Below, piece by piece: positions 1-8,336 of a stretch of DNA of 64,000 nucleotides. The DNA comes from a virus. Position numbers and translations under genes: made by a program. A model generated the notes under the pieces. The model ran no database searches, had not been told where the DNA came from, and saw only the letters and a list, made by a program, of their open reading frames with translations. Every line of letters begins with the position of its first letter. Positions within the stretch are counted from its first letter, which is position 1. The stretch lies in the IMG/VR virus record IMGVR_UViG_3300027834_000005, positions 1-64,000 of that record. One strand, 5' to 3'.

Positions 1-58
1 TAGACGTTGATCGAAGAACCTATTATCCAAGGCTCATAGGTTCTTCGATCAACGTCTA
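1..58. repeat. Perfect 23-bp inverted repeat at window start
   Basis: Bases 1-23 are the exact reverse complement of bases 36-58, with a 12-base loop between them. There is no T-run after it, so it does not look like a terminator. The right arm lies in the polymerase reading frame and encodes a conserved-looking stretch (RFFDQRL), whereas the left arm contains an in-frame stop (8-10) and no polymerase similarity. A fold-back artefact at a contig end is the simplest reading. Confidence 0.9.
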
Positions 59-1069
59 GGACAAAGTACTACGCTGACAGGTCGCTGTATCACTAAGCAC
101 ATGACAGCTAAGACTAATGAGATTTTGACAGGCGAGTATGATCATGGTGGCGTAACAGCTATCTACAATGATACTGACTCAACTTACTTTAGTGCATACC
201 CTGTGATGAAGGAAGAGATGGATCAATGGCCGGTTGAGAAGACCATTAAGTTCTACGATGAATTAGGCGAAGCAGTGAATGACACGTTCATTCAGTACAT
301 GGAAGATTCATTTCATGTGCCACCTATGTACGGTGAAGTTATCGCGGCAGCACGTGAGATCGTTTCTAAGAAAGGTCTCTTCATCAAGAAGAAAAGATAT
401 GCAACCTTAGTTGTGGATAACGAAGGTAAACGTATGGATATAGGCGGGAAAATGGGTAAGGTAAAAGTTACCGGACTCGATCTGCGTAGATCTGATACAG
501 TTAAGTATATTCAGGGGTTCTTAATGAACGTTCTAACATTGTTACTGGAAGGTTACGAGGAAGACGACATTATCAGCTATATCATAGCTTTCAAGAAAGA
601 TCTTGAGAAAATGGACCCGTGGACTTGGGGTAGACCATCTTCTGCTAATAAGCTAACCCATTATGGGAAGGCTAAAGAAGATGAGCTATCACGTAAGCTT
701 TCAGGTATGGATGGCACCAAAGGCTTTACGATACCGTCTCATGTGGCCGGTGCATTAAACTGGAACGAATTGTTAGTCATGGCAAACGACATGGAAACGA
801 TGAAGATTCCTGATGGTGCTAAGGTTATGTCATTGCCTTTGATAGAGGGCGCTGATAATCCATATAGCAGGGTTAGTTACCCAGTTGATGAAACTAGACT
901 ACCTACGTGGTTCTTAGAGCTACCGTTCGATGTTGATGAAATGATGAAAACTAACATTGATAAGAAGGTTAATAACCTTTTGGGTATAATGAATTGGGAT
1001 TTGTCCAGAACGGATTTGGACAATGAAGCTTTCGAAGAAATGTTCGTATATGACGATGATGATTGTTGA
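38..1069 (+). CDS. 43: DNA polymerase family B (T4 gp43-like), C-terminal part
   Basis: This is the C-terminal third of a replicative family B DNA polymerase, which copies the phage genome with the sliding clamp encoded next door. Reading from base 38 gives RFFDQRLGQSTTLTGR, comparable to the T4 gp43 'FRYYDLRNATAIT' segment. Then comes polymerase motif C (YNDTDSTYF, catalytic Asp pair at codons 170-178), a KKRYA motif and a 'KVTGLDLRRSDT' motif, all in family order. The acidic C-terminus with FEEMF may be the clamp-binding peptide. No exonuclease domain or fingers are present because the frame is broken at the inverted repeat. The first ATG (101) has no ribosome binding site, so this is a truncated gene rather than an independent one; a naturally split gene 43, known in some T4-like phages, is the alternative. 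Confidence 0.88.
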   Translation, partial: RFFDQRLGQSTTLTGRCITKHMTAKTNEILTGEYDHGGVTAIYNDTDSTYFSAYPVMKEEMDQWPVEKTIKFYDELGEAVNDTFIQYMEDSFHVPPMYGEVIAAAREIVSKKGLFIKKKRYATLVVDNEGKRMDIGGKMGKVKVTGLDLRRSDTVKYIQGFLMNVLTLLLEGYEEDDIISYIIAFKKDLEKMDPWTWGRPSSANKLTHYGKAKEDELSRKLSGMDGTKGFTIPSHVAGALNWNELLVMANDMETMKIPDGAKVMSLPLIEGADNPYSRVSYPVDETRLPTWFLELPFDVDEMMKTNIDKKVNNLLGIMNWDLSRTDLDNEAFEEMFVYDDDDC

Positions 1070-1095
1070 CACAGACAGTCATCATCTGTTATAAT
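1066..1095 (+). promoter_or_regulatory. Sigma-70-like promoter for the clamp gene
   Basis: TTGACA at 1066-1071, an 18-bp spacer and a perfect TATAAT at 1090-1095, overlapping the polymerase stop codon. The predicted RNA start near 1102 leaves only about 12 bases before the clamp GTG. Confidence 0.75.
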
Positions 1096-1113
1096 ACAAT
1101 AAAGGAATTTTTA

Positions 1114-1866
1114 GTGGATAATATTATACACAGCAATCTTAAGGATGTGCTGAAACACACACACGGTTTAGGTTTCATAGACTTCGTGAAAATTGAGGGG
1201 AATGTCATTAAGGGCATCTCCGAAGATAAAGCGGTTGTAGTCCGTGGAAAACTAAAAGATACTATCTCAGACCTTGAAGGGCATAAGGTAGGGATGTCTA
1301 ATATGTCAGTGTTGAAAGGACTGTTAGACTTCCCTCCATTCCAAGAAGCAGATTCAGATATTCTTATCTCATGTGAAAATGATAAGAAGGGCGAATCTTA
1401 CCCTAGGAATGTTGTTTTTACATCTGGGTATAGTCACAAAGCACAATACACTTTTATGTCTGCTACCAATGCTGATAACAAAGTGAGAGTTCCAAAATTA
1501 GATAATATCAAATTTGATATTAGCTTTCAACCCTCCAGAAAGAACTTAAAGGATTTAAGTTATTTTAATGGAGTTTTAGGTTCCCTTCATAAGACCTTTA
1601 AGGTGACAATGGTTGGTGGTAAGTTGGACTTCGTCATAGGCGATGAAAACTCTACGCAGTCAATCATACCCATCGAAGATGGTCTGATGGGGATACTAAA
1701 AGCAGAGATGATCTTTCCTTTAAGCTACGTGCTTTCTGTACTTAAGTTGGCAGATACGTCACAGTGCGAAATATCTTTCTCTGATAAACGCGGGATGAAA
1801 ATACAAATAGACTCCGGTATCGGTGAGTATGTGTATTATTTCCCAACAAGGAAAAGGAGTTCATAA
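1114..1866 (+). CDS. 45: Sliding clamp (T4 gp45-like)
   Basis: Probable DNA polymerase processivity clamp, a ring that tethers the polymerase and in T4 also activates late transcription. The 250-residue protein has the gp45/PCNA pattern: an N-terminal helix (LKDVLKHTHGLGFIDF), a beta-strand with DLEGHKVGMSNMSVLKGLL resembling gp45 'VAIYDLNGFLGIL', and a C-terminal repeat ending in IGEYVYYFPTRK. T4 gp45 has 228 residues. GTG 1114 is chosen because AAAGGA lies 8 bases upstream and the earlier codons lie inside the promoter. Its position directly after the polymerase supports the call. The assignment rests on pattern and context. Confidence 0.72.
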   Translation: MDNIIHSNLKDVLKHTHGLGFIDFVKIEGNVIKGISEDKAVVVRGKLKDTISDLEGHKVGMSNMSVLKGLLDFPPFQEADSDILISCENDKKGESYPRNVVFTSGYSHKAQYTFMSATNADNKVRVPKLDNIKFDISFQPSRKNLKDLSYFNGVLGSLHKTFKVTMVGGKLDFVIGDENSTQSIIPIEDGLMGILKAEMIFPLSYVLSVLKLADTSQCEISFSDKRGMKIQIDSGIGEYVYYFPTRKRSS

Positions 1867-1867
1867 C

Positions 1868-2557
1868 GTGTCGTATAAGATTACAAATTTAGACGGAACG
1901 GTCACAGTTAGTACCAATGGATATGGAAACCATACGCATAATTTGTCCTACCAAACACCGACAGGTGATATCAAGGTAGACTCAAATGGTTCTACGCTCA
2001 TATACGATGGCACTGAGTGGGTTAAAATGCATGATGGCACTATGACTAATACAGATACTATTAAAAAACTTATGGACAGTATGTACTTGTACTATCCAGA
2101 GAATACCGAGTACGATGAGACCTTAGCTATAGTAATTAATAACTATGTTGACTTTTTAAAAGAGCACGACTTTCAAATGATTGATCACGTGAAGGTTAAG
2201 CCGGAGCCGGTAGAGATAGAGGAAGACGACGAAGGCATTGCTGGATTTACATCTGGTTTTTATGGTCCTCAAGGTCCAACAGGCCATACTCAATCCATTG
2301 GTATGAGTGGACAACATTTGTCTATTGGGACAAGTGGCTCAGCGTGGGTATCTACCTCTCATACTCATGCCAATAAATCATACATGGATAATATATGGGG
2401 CGGTAATTCATATACCGAGACCAGATACTTATCTACTTGCGATGGTTTTATTATAATGAGAAATGGTTTAACTGGTAAAGAAACACAGACGTTATTTAAT
2501 CTTTATGATGAAATAAAATTCGTGGAGAAATTATCAGGTGATGGAGATAACGTATGA
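1868..2557 (+). CDS. Hypothetical protein, Gly/Ser/His-rich middle
   Basis: Not recognised; 229 residues. The GTG start at 1868 is preceded by AAGGAG at 1854-1859 and follows the clamp stop by one base, so the two are co-translated. Residues about 25-60 are Thr/Ser/Asn-rich beta segments. The middle has a collagen-like FYGPQGPTG stretch followed by Ser/Gly/His-rich sequence. No transmembrane segment or catalytic motif is visible. Confidence 0.7.
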   Translation: MSYKITNLDGTVTVSTNGYGNHTHNLSYQTPTGDIKVDSNGSTLIYDGTEWVKMHDGTMTNTDTIKKLMDSMYLYYPENTEYDETLAIVINNYVDFLKEHDFQMIDHVKVKPEPVEIEEDDEGIAGFTSGFYGPQGPTGHTQSIGMSGQHLSIGTSGSAWVSTSHTHANKSYMDNIWGGNSYTETRYLSTCDGFIIMRNGLTGKETQTLFNLYDEIKFVEKLSGDGDNV

Positions 2558-2736
2558 AAGTAGAAATACACTTATATTCTCAGAGTAGACCTGTAATGCT
2601 AGCGGACGTAAAGAACACATACACCAAAGATAATTTATTTTGTGTTATGGATAAAGACGGTGTCGTACAGAAGTTTCCGTACTTACACATTTTTAGAGTT
2701 AAGGAGTATCCATGTACTACGCAGTCTGTTGGTTAG
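2554..2736 (+). CDS. Hypothetical small protein
   Basis: 60 residues, not recognised. The start overlaps the upstream stop as ATGA, a sign of translational coupling. The sequence alternates short strands (KVEIHLYSQSRPVML; VVQKFPYLHIFRV), suggesting a small beta-rich fold. Confidence 0.65.
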   Translation: MKVEIHLYSQSRPVMLADVKNTYTKDNLFCVMDKDGVVQKFPYLHIFRVKEYPCTTQSVG

Positions 2737-3002
2737 ATACGTCTGATAGAAAATATGTTAAAGGTTGGTCTTTGCATCAAAACTCAGAGAGTGCTGAAAA
2801 CGTAAAGTTGAAAGACCTAAAAGGCAGTACAGCACATACGCGTACACCTCACGTATATAAAGTTAATGTGAGTGATGAAGCATTCGATGAAGACTTCTTC
2901 ATGGGTATATTAATGGATGGGTTCGCATACGTAGAAGAATCTGAACCTAAATGGCTTAGGGGCGATTCGTCCACTAGCTCAAAAACACATGTTGGAGATT
3001 AG
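2712..3002 (+). CDS. Hypothetical protein
   Basis: 96 residues, not recognised. It overlaps the preceding gene by 25 bases, and a strong AAGGAG at 2701-2706 lies before the ATG, which fixes this start. The C-terminal half is acidic (DEAFDEDFFMGILMDGF), a loose echo of the DEDxF tail of the later paralogues, but I do not count it as a member. Confidence 0.68.
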   Translation: MYYAVCWLDTSDRKYVKGWSLHQNSESAENVKLKDLKGSTAHTRTPHVYKVNVSDEAFDEDFFMGILMDGFAYVEESEPKWLRGDSSTSSKTHVGD

Positions 3003-3003
3003 C

Positions 3004-3723
3004 ATGGCTAAGAAAAACAGATTACTACCTTTTGGCATTTGGCCAATGGCATGGGGAATGGCAGGAACAACTAGATTAGTAGCAGAAGCTGAATATTACT
3101 ATGATGGTATAGATTTGGAATTTGAACTATCAAAGATCAGTAATGCGGATGACTCTTCAGAGCATATGCGTGACTTACTACGAATTAAGCACAAGTATGA
3201 AGAAATTTCATTAGGTGAAATGGAAGTTGGTCTAGCAGAAATTGAATACTCTATTTCTGACAGCGACTTCAATAAATTGGCACTGTTAGAAGCACAGATG
3301 AACAACGACATGATCGAAGAAAAAGACCATGACTACGCGGTAGCTAAAATCAGAGATGATGAAGGTACGTGGTTAGGTGTTAAGCATAAACATGGTGAAA
3401 TAACAACTAACGAATTTGCCAAAGATATGGCTACGTTAAGGGGTGAGCCATGGGTCATGTTTACCGATATTAACCTTGACGGAGAAACTGGATCGATTGG
3501 AAACTTTGAACTTGACTGGAATGATAAGTTCATTGAAGTTATCAAGGCTGAAGGTCACGTAGCGTTGACCGATGAAGGGTGCGTTGACTTATGGTTGACT
3601 GAAGTTAGTAAGAATATCGCACTTGAAGAACTTAGCGGTACTGGCGTCTTTGATGACGACGCGGAAGAGTCATATTTGTTGAAAAAGAAAAGACTTTCTA
3701 ACGGTAAAAGCGAATACAAGTAA
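3004..3723 (+). CDS. Hypothetical acidic protein
   Basis: 239 residues, not recognised. ATG 3004 is preferred over the upstream in-frame ATG 2989 because GGAGA lies at 2994-2998. The N-terminus (KKNRLLPFGIWPMAWGMAG) is hydrophobic; the rest is strongly acidic and helical, with an internal region (MEVGLAEIEYSISDSDFNKLALLEAQ) that looks like a coiled helix. It may be a scaffold or structural accessory, but nothing proves it. Confidence 0.7.
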   Translation: MAKKNRLLPFGIWPMAWGMAGTTRLVAEAEYYYDGIDLEFELSKISNADDSSEHMRDLLRIKHKYEEISLGEMEVGLAEIEYSISDSDFNKLALLEAQMNNDMIEEKDHDYAVAKIRDDEGTWLGVKHKHGEITTNEFAKDMATLRGEPWVMFTDINLDGETGSIGNFELDWNDKFIEVIKAEGHVALTDEGCVDLWLTEVSKNIALEELSGTGVFDDDAEESYLLKKKRLSNGKSEYK

Positions 3724-3743
3724 AAACACACAGGGAGCCAAGG

Positions 3744-4730
3744 ATGGCTAATTACATATTAGTAGATTACATGAATATGGCTCACCGAGCTAAAAATGCG
3801 ATGTTTAACAGCGATCTGGACACCCAGATAGGCATGTCTATGCATATCATGTTTAACAGCATCAGGAAGGTCCACAATCAGTTTAGTGGGGACCATGTCC
3901 TTATCTGTACTGAGGGTAGTTCATGGCGTAAGAAGTTCTATACTGGTTACAAAAAGAACCGAGTACTAAAGAACCTTCAAAAGACCGAAGCTGAGAGAGA
4001 AGATGATAAGATCTTCATGGAAGCTATTGATGACATGGCGGTATTCTTCAACGAGAAGACCAATGCCACAGTTCTCAATAATCCAGAGGCCGAGGCGGAT
4101 GATATGATTGCTTTGTTCATTCAGGCTCATCCAAACGACACACATTTTATCATTAGCTCTGATCAGGATTACATCCAGTGCTTAGCTGAGAACGTGACCA
4201 TTTATAATGGCGTGTCTGAAGAGGTAATCAGATTGGATGGTTACTTCGACATAAAGGGTAAGCCTATTAAGGATAAGAAAGGTGACATTAAGTTGACGCC
4301 ATTACCTGAATACTCTTTGTTTGAAAAGTGCATACGTGGAGATGTTTCTGATAACATTTTCACTGCCTACCCTAGAGTTAGGAAAAAAGGCACAAAGAAC
4401 AAAGTAGGTATCATAGAAGCGTTTGACGACAGGTTGAATAAAGGGTATGATTGGAACAACTTTATGCTAACCAAGTGGACTGACCCTAATGGGGTAGAAC
4501 ACGTGGTACAAGACAAGTATGAGTTTAACAAGAGACTTATTGACTTAACTATGCAACCGGCTGACATCAAAGATAGATGTTTGGTGAGTATGGCTGAGTC
4601 TTTGGCTGAACCGAGGAAATCAAACGTCGGTATCCATTTCTTGAAATTCTGCTCAGCATGGAACTTGGATAATCTTTCTAAATATCCTGATGACTTCGCC
4701 ACTATGCTTAACAAGCCATACGTGTACTAG
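3744..4730 (+). CDS. rnh: 5'-3' exonuclease / RNase H (T4 Rnh, FEN family)
   Basis: Flap endonuclease-family enzyme that removes RNA primers and 5' flaps from lagging-strand fragments. It has 328 residues against 305 in T4 RNase H. Metal-binding positions are visible in family order: D8 in ILVDYMN, the acidic cluster at about residues 115-120 (PEAEADDM), the SSDQDYIQ motif near residue 140, and GDVSDNI before a helix-hairpin-helix-like region. The N-terminal 'WRKKFYTGYKKNR' resembles the arch substrate contact of T4 Rnh. AGGGAGCC precedes the ATG. It sits in the replication cluster with polymerase and clamp. Confidence 0.9.
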   Translation: MANYILVDYMNMAHRAKNAMFNSDLDTQIGMSMHIMFNSIRKVHNQFSGDHVLICTEGSSWRKKFYTGYKKNRVLKNLQKTEAEREDDKIFMEAIDDMAVFFNEKTNATVLNNPEAEADDMIALFIQAHPNDTHFIISSDQDYIQCLAENVTIYNGVSEEVIRLDGYFDIKGKPIKDKKGDIKLTPLPEYSLFEKCIRGDVSDNIFTAYPRVRKKGTKNKVGIIEAFDDRLNKGYDWNNFMLTKWTDPNGVEHVVQDKYEFNKRLIDLTMQPADIKDRCLVSMAESLAEPRKSNVGIHFLKFCSAWNLDNLSKYPDDFATMLNKPYVY

Positions 4731-4738
4731 GGGTTATC

Positions 4739-5203
4739 ATGGAATATAAAGTAGAAATTAAAGACGAGCAAACATGGTCAGTAACAGACGACACAGGTAT
4801 CGACAAAGAGATAGTATTCTTTGATGAAAGCATGTACGTCACTGACGGAAACAAAGTCATAGTTGCTAAAGACGAAGACGAACTTGACCGAGTGTTATCT
4901 GGTAACCTACTTGCAAAAGAAGATGACAGATGCGAAGAGTATTACATCGGTGGGTACAGAGTATTAAACGCCAAGCCTTATGAAGAGGTAGTAGTTGAAG
5001 GTGTTGACTTACCACTGTACCGTAAGAGAGCGAACAGTGAAGTAATTTATGCGGCAGGGTTCTACTGCGTAAGATACGAAACTGGCTGGAAGCATGGTAC
5101 TAGTATCATGTTAAGCACACTTGAAAATTATGATTATCGTGGACCTTTCCACACAATGAATAAGGCGTATTCGTCTCTCCTTGAAGTAAGGAAGAAACGA
5201 TAG
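4739..5203 (+). CDS. Hypothetical protein
   Basis: 154 residues, not recognised. It is acidic and beta-rich at the N-terminus (YKVEIKDEQTWSVTDDTG), then has a mixed segment with several aromatic residues. It starts 8 bases after the RNase H gene behind GGGG. No membrane segment or motif is seen. Confidence 0.68.
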   Translation: MEYKVEIKDEQTWSVTDDTGIDKEIVFFDESMYVTDGNKVIVAKDEDELDRVLSGNLLAKEDDRCEEYYIGGYRVLNAKPYEEVVVEGVDLPLYRKRANSEVIYAAGFYCVRYETGWKHGTSIMLSTLENYDYRGPFHTMNKAYSSLLEVRKKR

Positions 5204-5225
5204 TCACCATATAGAGGGTATCGAC

Positions 5226-5582
5226 ATGGCTAGAAAAAATCACAGTGAAGAAGCCGGAGCAATGTATGACATATACTGGGACAGCGTTAATGCTGGTGGT
5301 AATGTGGCGCACATGTGGCAGAAAATGTATGATACCTCTATTTCTATGAAATTTGCTAAACTTAAAGGCATGCAGAAAGCGTATGCTGATTTGTCTAGTA
5401 AAGATTCTGAGCTATTGGCAGAGATCAACGCAGAGTTGAAATTGTCCGGTAGTATCGTCACGAAAGAAATCACCTTCTTATATAAAGACAGACTTAAGGT
5501 ATTGAAAAACAAATCTAAATTGGCCAGAAAGATACACGAAGAGAAATCTAGTATTATCAAGACTGGTGATGTGGATGATTGA
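5226..5582 (+). CDS. Hypothetical helical protein
   Basis: 118 residues, not recognised. Mostly helical and rich in Lys/Glu, with a C-terminal basic helix (FLYKDRLKVLKNKSKLARKIHEEK) that could form a coiled coil. GAGGGT precedes the ATG. Confidence 0.68.
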   Translation: MARKNHSEEAGAMYDIYWDSVNAGGNVAHMWQKMYDTSISMKFAKLKGMQKAYADLSSKDSELLAEINAELKLSGSIVTKEITFLYKDRLKVLKNKSKLARKIHEEKSSIIKTGDVDD

Positions 5583-5787
5583 AAAAATACTTCAACATTT
5601 ATATTCATTCTCGTTTTTATATTTATTAGCCATGTACGGGGCCAGCGTTGGCTACATGTCACATACTTATGGTATGAGAATGGCAAGTGATTATTCCGCC
5701 ATAGTAATGATCATCTTAGGCTTCTCCGTATTAGGCATAATTAAACTATTGGAAATTATAGTATGGCTAAGAGAAAGAGTACAGTAA
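5575..5787 (+). CDS. Small inner-membrane protein
   Basis: 70 residues starting at ATG 5575, which overlaps the previous stop; in-frame starts at 5566 and 5569 are possible. Two hydrophobic segments (about residues 8-25 and 42-63) predict a helical-hairpin membrane protein with a basic end (WLRERVQ). Not recognised. Confidence 0.65.
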   Translation: MIEKILQHLYSFSFLYLLAMYGASVGYMSHTYGMRMASDYSAIVMIILGFSVLGIIKLLEIIVWLRERVQ

Positions 5788-6020
5788 GAACAGTAAAGTT
5801 TTGGACTGGTAACGATGACCATACAGGTGACGAACCTTATCGTTATGACGTTAGTATTCATAACGTTGACATAGGTTACGTGATTAAACTAGGTAAACAC
5901 TGGAAAATGTTCTTTACAAACTCTTTAGTGTCTGTTACAATGGACGACTTGGAAGATTTATATAATGCAGTCCTCGATATAGAGGTCAAAGAAAGCATAG
6001 GTGATGATGATGGGAAGTAG
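5763..6020 (+). CDS. Hypothetical protein
   Basis: 85 residues, not recognised. The start lies 25 bases inside the preceding gene. The N-terminus is basic (AKRKSTVRTVKFW), followed by beta-like segments and an acidic C-terminal helix. No known motif. Confidence 0.63.
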   Translation: MAKRKSTVRTVKFWTGNDDHTGDEPYRYDVSIHNVDIGYVIKLGKHWKMFFTNSLVSVTMDDLEDLYNAVLDIEVKESIGDDDGK

Positions 6021-6207
6021 CAGCTCAGTTAATATAAATGGAATTAAAGTTGAAATCACAGATGGCGTCATACGCATAAACGACAAAAAAGTAGTGTATG
6101 TTGATGGTGACCCCACTGTAGAGAGAAGACGTCCATCCGCATCAGTATTCTGTTACGGTATGTGTGCGGGTTTAGTTCTGTCTATTATTGTGTATGCATT
6201 TTTCTAA
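6004..6207 (+). CDS. Small protein with C-terminal membrane anchor
   Basis: 67 residues, with a run of in-frame start codons (GTG 6001, ATG 6004, 6007, 6010). A beta-hairpin segment (VNINGIKVEITDGVIRINDKK) is followed by a basic linker and one transmembrane helix at the extreme C-terminus, so it is probably a tail-anchored protein with its body in the cytoplasm. Function unknown. Confidence 0.62.
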   Translation: MMMGSSSSVNINGIKVEITDGVIRINDKKVVYVDGDPTVERRRPSASVFCYGMCAGLVLSIIVYAFF

Positions 6208-6223
6208 TTTAAAGGTGACGAAG

Positions 6224-6370
6224 ATGACAAAAGAAGATATCAAAAAACAAAAACTGCCATGGGCACAGAAGATGCTACTTGGTTCAGTTGTATACGGCAC
6301 AGTCGTGTGCAGTCCAGCTATAATTACGTATGCCATGTGGCGACGTCGTAAGCATGGACCTAATGATTAA
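6224..6370 (+). CDS. Small single-span membrane protein
   Basis: 48 residues. AAAGGTG lies 6 bases before ATG 6224, which decides the start over an in-frame ATG at 6188. A basic N-terminus is followed by one hydrophobic segment (MLLGSVVYGTVVCSPAIITYAMW) and a positively charged end. Not recognised. Confidence 0.55.
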   Translation: MTKEDIKKQKLPWAQKMLLGSVVYGTVVCSPAIITYAMWRRRKHGPND

Positions 6371-6617
6371 ACGTATTAGGCAATGCATCCGTAACTTTAT
6401 ATATTCTAAGGAAGATATAAAGACTCTCAGAGCCATAGAAAAGAAATCTGAGTTGATGGCTAAGTACGGTGGTAGAATGGTCGTGGTAGGTAGAGGAACT
6501 CTAACGGATTCTTTCGATACCGAGGAAGGTAGAATTGCATACTATGACGCGATATGTGAACCTTACAGAGAAGCCGTAAGAGAAATTGTAGAACAAGAAA
6601 GCAAACGTAATAGATAG
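6354..6617 (+). CDS. Hypothetical protein
   Basis: 87 residues from ATG 6354 (ATG 6363 is an alternative), overlapping the membrane protein gene. Helical and charged at both ends (IKRIRQCIRNF; REAVREIVEQESKRNR), with a central RMVVVGRGTLTDSF segment. Not recognised. Confidence 0.58.
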   Translation: MDLMIKRIRQCIRNFIYSKEDIKTLRAIEKKSELMAKYGGRMVVVGRGTLTDSFDTEEGRIAYYDAICEPYREAVREIVEQESKRNR

Positions 6618-6625
6618 GGATTTTT

Positions 6626-6877
6626 ATGTACGTTCATTCAGATTTACCAATAGCTGAGGGCGCTAAGCGATGCCCTTTTTGTGGTGCCCCAGAAGTATAC
6701 TATAATGATCATGGAAGGTCTTTTGGGCCAGACAATCATACCGTACACTGTAATGTTGTTTGTGTTTGCGGTGCAGAAGGCCCATCAGTTAACTTTGAGT
6801 TCGATGCAACTGAACCCAAATCAGCTATGGCAGCTGCTATAGAGGCGTGGGATTGTAGGAGTATCGCGGATTTGTGA
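6626..6877 (+). CDS. Lar-like restriction alleviation zinc protein
   Basis: 83 residues with the layout of Lar-family phage proteins: RCPFCGAPE (Cys16, Cys19), then a second Cys cluster (HCNVVCVCGAEGP), then an A..AIEAWDCR helix at the end. Lar of lambdoid Rac moderates type I restriction; by family similarity this could protect phage DNA. The fold is a small zinc ribbon. The family is assigned on motif alone. Confidence 0.65.
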   Translation: MYVHSDLPIAEGAKRCPFCGAPEVYYNDHGRSFGPDNHTVHCNVVCVCGAEGPSVNFEFDATEPKSAMAAAIEAWDCRSIADL

Positions 6878-6912
6878 TAAATAGTGGTGTAGTTAACTAA
6901 AGGAATACACCC

Positions 6913-7224
6913 ATGGCAAGACCAGCACCTCATATTATTATGGAGGCGACAGATCCAGATACGTATAAATCAGAACAGATTTTAGAAGCTGAAGCGATTT
7001 ATGCTGTGTTCTATCAGAACAACCCTATTAACATCAAGACCGTTAATAAACTGGTGACCGCGCCTACTAAATATAAAAAGACAAGCTTCCAGAATCCTGG
7101 ATATGCACTCAATTTAGCAAAACGCCTAAATGAATTATTCCACACTGATGACTTCGTAGTACGAGTTATGGAAGGTGGGACTATTTATACTGGTAAAGTT
7201 GAAAGTGGCTTTTATGACGAATAA
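6913..7224 (+). CDS. Hypothetical protein
   Basis: 103 residues, not recognised. AAAGGA precedes ATG 6913. Mixed alpha/beta composition with a basic central region (TAPTKYKKTSFQNPGYALNLAKRLNELF), possibly nucleic-acid binding, and a GGTIYTGKVESGF end. The next gene begins at the last base of its stop codon. Confidence 0.65.
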   Translation: MARPAPHIIMEATDPDTYKSEQILEAEAIYAVFYQNNPINIKTVNKLVTAPTKYKKTSFQNPGYALNLAKRLNELFHTDDFVVRVMEGGTIYTGKVESGFYDE

Positions 7225-7592
7225 TGTTACACTTAAAAGAGTTCAAAAGTAAGAAGGAGTGTACTAATCACATTAAGATACACACGCCTGAATTGGCGGA
7301 ATACGACAGTGATAAATTACAAAATGTGATATTCAAGCACCACAATACATACTCACTCAATCCGTATGGTAAGTTTCTATTATCTAAATATTATGAACAT
7401 TACATACATCCTTTCAAATGTACAACTCTTAAAGAAAAAATGATGCTTAACAGATTATTCGAGGCTCCTTATCATTATTGTGATAAGGGCCATGAATTGA
7501 CCCTCTTCGACAATGAAGTTTCATTCCTCATAAAGCTGTCCGGTGATGTTTCAGATTGGATAAGACAAGAGACTATTCGTCTAGATGTCTAA
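7224..7592 (+). CDS. DEDxF-tail protein, first outlier copy
   Basis: 122 residues. The N-terminal two thirds are rich in His, Tyr and Lys and not recognised. The C-terminus 'NEVSFLIKLSGDVSDWIRQE' fits the tail signature of the large paralogue family downstream, making this the first probable copy. It converges on the antisense lipase, with a 20-base overlap at the 3' ends. Confidence 0.6.
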   Translation: MLHLKEFKSKKECTNHIKIHTPELAEYDSDKLQNVIFKHHNTYSLNPYGKFLLSKYYEHYIHPFKCTTLKEKMMLNRLFEAPYHYCDKGHELTLFDNEVSFLIKLSGDVSDWIRQETIRLDV

Positions 7593-8298
7593 TGTATTCA
7601 GTCATCAGATGATCTGTAATTGACTCGAATGGTGCTCTCAAATTTACTAACCTAAGTGAACATGCTAATAGCACATCACATAAAGTGTATAACTTTGATG
7701 GGTTTTTCTTGATCTTACCTGACGTGTTGATGTATAGGAACGTATCGCCCCTTACAGCAAACTTATACCTAACATGAAGTCTTGGTACTAGGTCACAGTT
7801 GTTCACTACTCGTATAAACTTAGAATTGCCTGCAGATGTCTTTTTCTTACAACTTCTGGCCTCACCAAAGGTATATACTGTAACGTTTTGTTCTTTAAAG
7901 CGTAAACCAAGTAACTTAGCTACTGACCCACCTAAAGAATGCCCAATGAAGAAAACTTTCTTATTGGTATGGTTGACAATTTCCGTAACATCCAATATGA
8001 TGTCCGTAACGCCTTCGTAGAACCCACTGTGTACTTCACCGACCTCTGGCATATATCTAACGTCAGTACCCCACACTTTTAATGTGTCTGCGAAGTCTTC
8101 GAACTCTTTACTACCACGTATTGTGAAAATTACATTTTCGTCATCTTCCAATACATAGCATTGAGTATTCATTACGTCTAGGAACTTATAGTCGTATTTA
8201 TGTTTACCGTTTTTTAGCTCTATGTCTGTTGTGCCGTGACTTGCAGCCGGATCACTATAAGCGAACCTCGCAATTGTTGCGGCGTCTAATATGTTCAT
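7573..8298 (-). CDS. Class 3 lipase-like alpha/beta hydrolase
   Basis: A 241-residue serine hydrolase with the lipase class 3 nucleophile elbow GHSLGG (Ser about 121) and candidate catalytic Asp (NNCDLVPRL, about 169) and His (ITDHLM, about 230) in family order. The 'FTIRGSKEFEDFADTLKVW' strand-loop is typical of the fold. No signal peptide, so it is probably cytoplasmic, acting on lipid or another ester. ATG 8298 is chosen because AAGGAG lies 7 bases upstream on the minus strand. It is one of two antisense genes in the window, consistent with a separately acquired cargo gene. Confidence 0.82.
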   Translation of the reverse strand: MNILDAATIARFAYSDPAASHGTTDIELKNGKHKYDYKFLDVMNTQCYVLEDDENVIFTIRGSKEFEDFADTLKVWGTDVRYMPEVGEVHSGFYEGVTDIILDVTEIVNHTNKKVFFIGHSLGGSVAKLLGLRFKEQNVTVYTFGEARSCKKKTSAGNSKFIRVVNNCDLVPRLHVRYKFAVRGDTFLYINTSGKIKKNPSKLYTLCDVLLACSLRLVNLRAPFESITDHLMTEYIRHLDE

Positions 8299-8336
8299 GT
8301 TGTATCTCCTTTTACTTATTAAGTATTTATCTTCTA

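Noticed and set aside
1-58. Intrinsic terminator at the window start
   Set aside because: The stem is perfect, but no T-run follows and its right arm is polymerase coding sequence.
2712-3002. Early member of the tail family
   Set aside because: DEAFDEDFFMGIL is only loosely similar and is followed by 30 unrelated residues.
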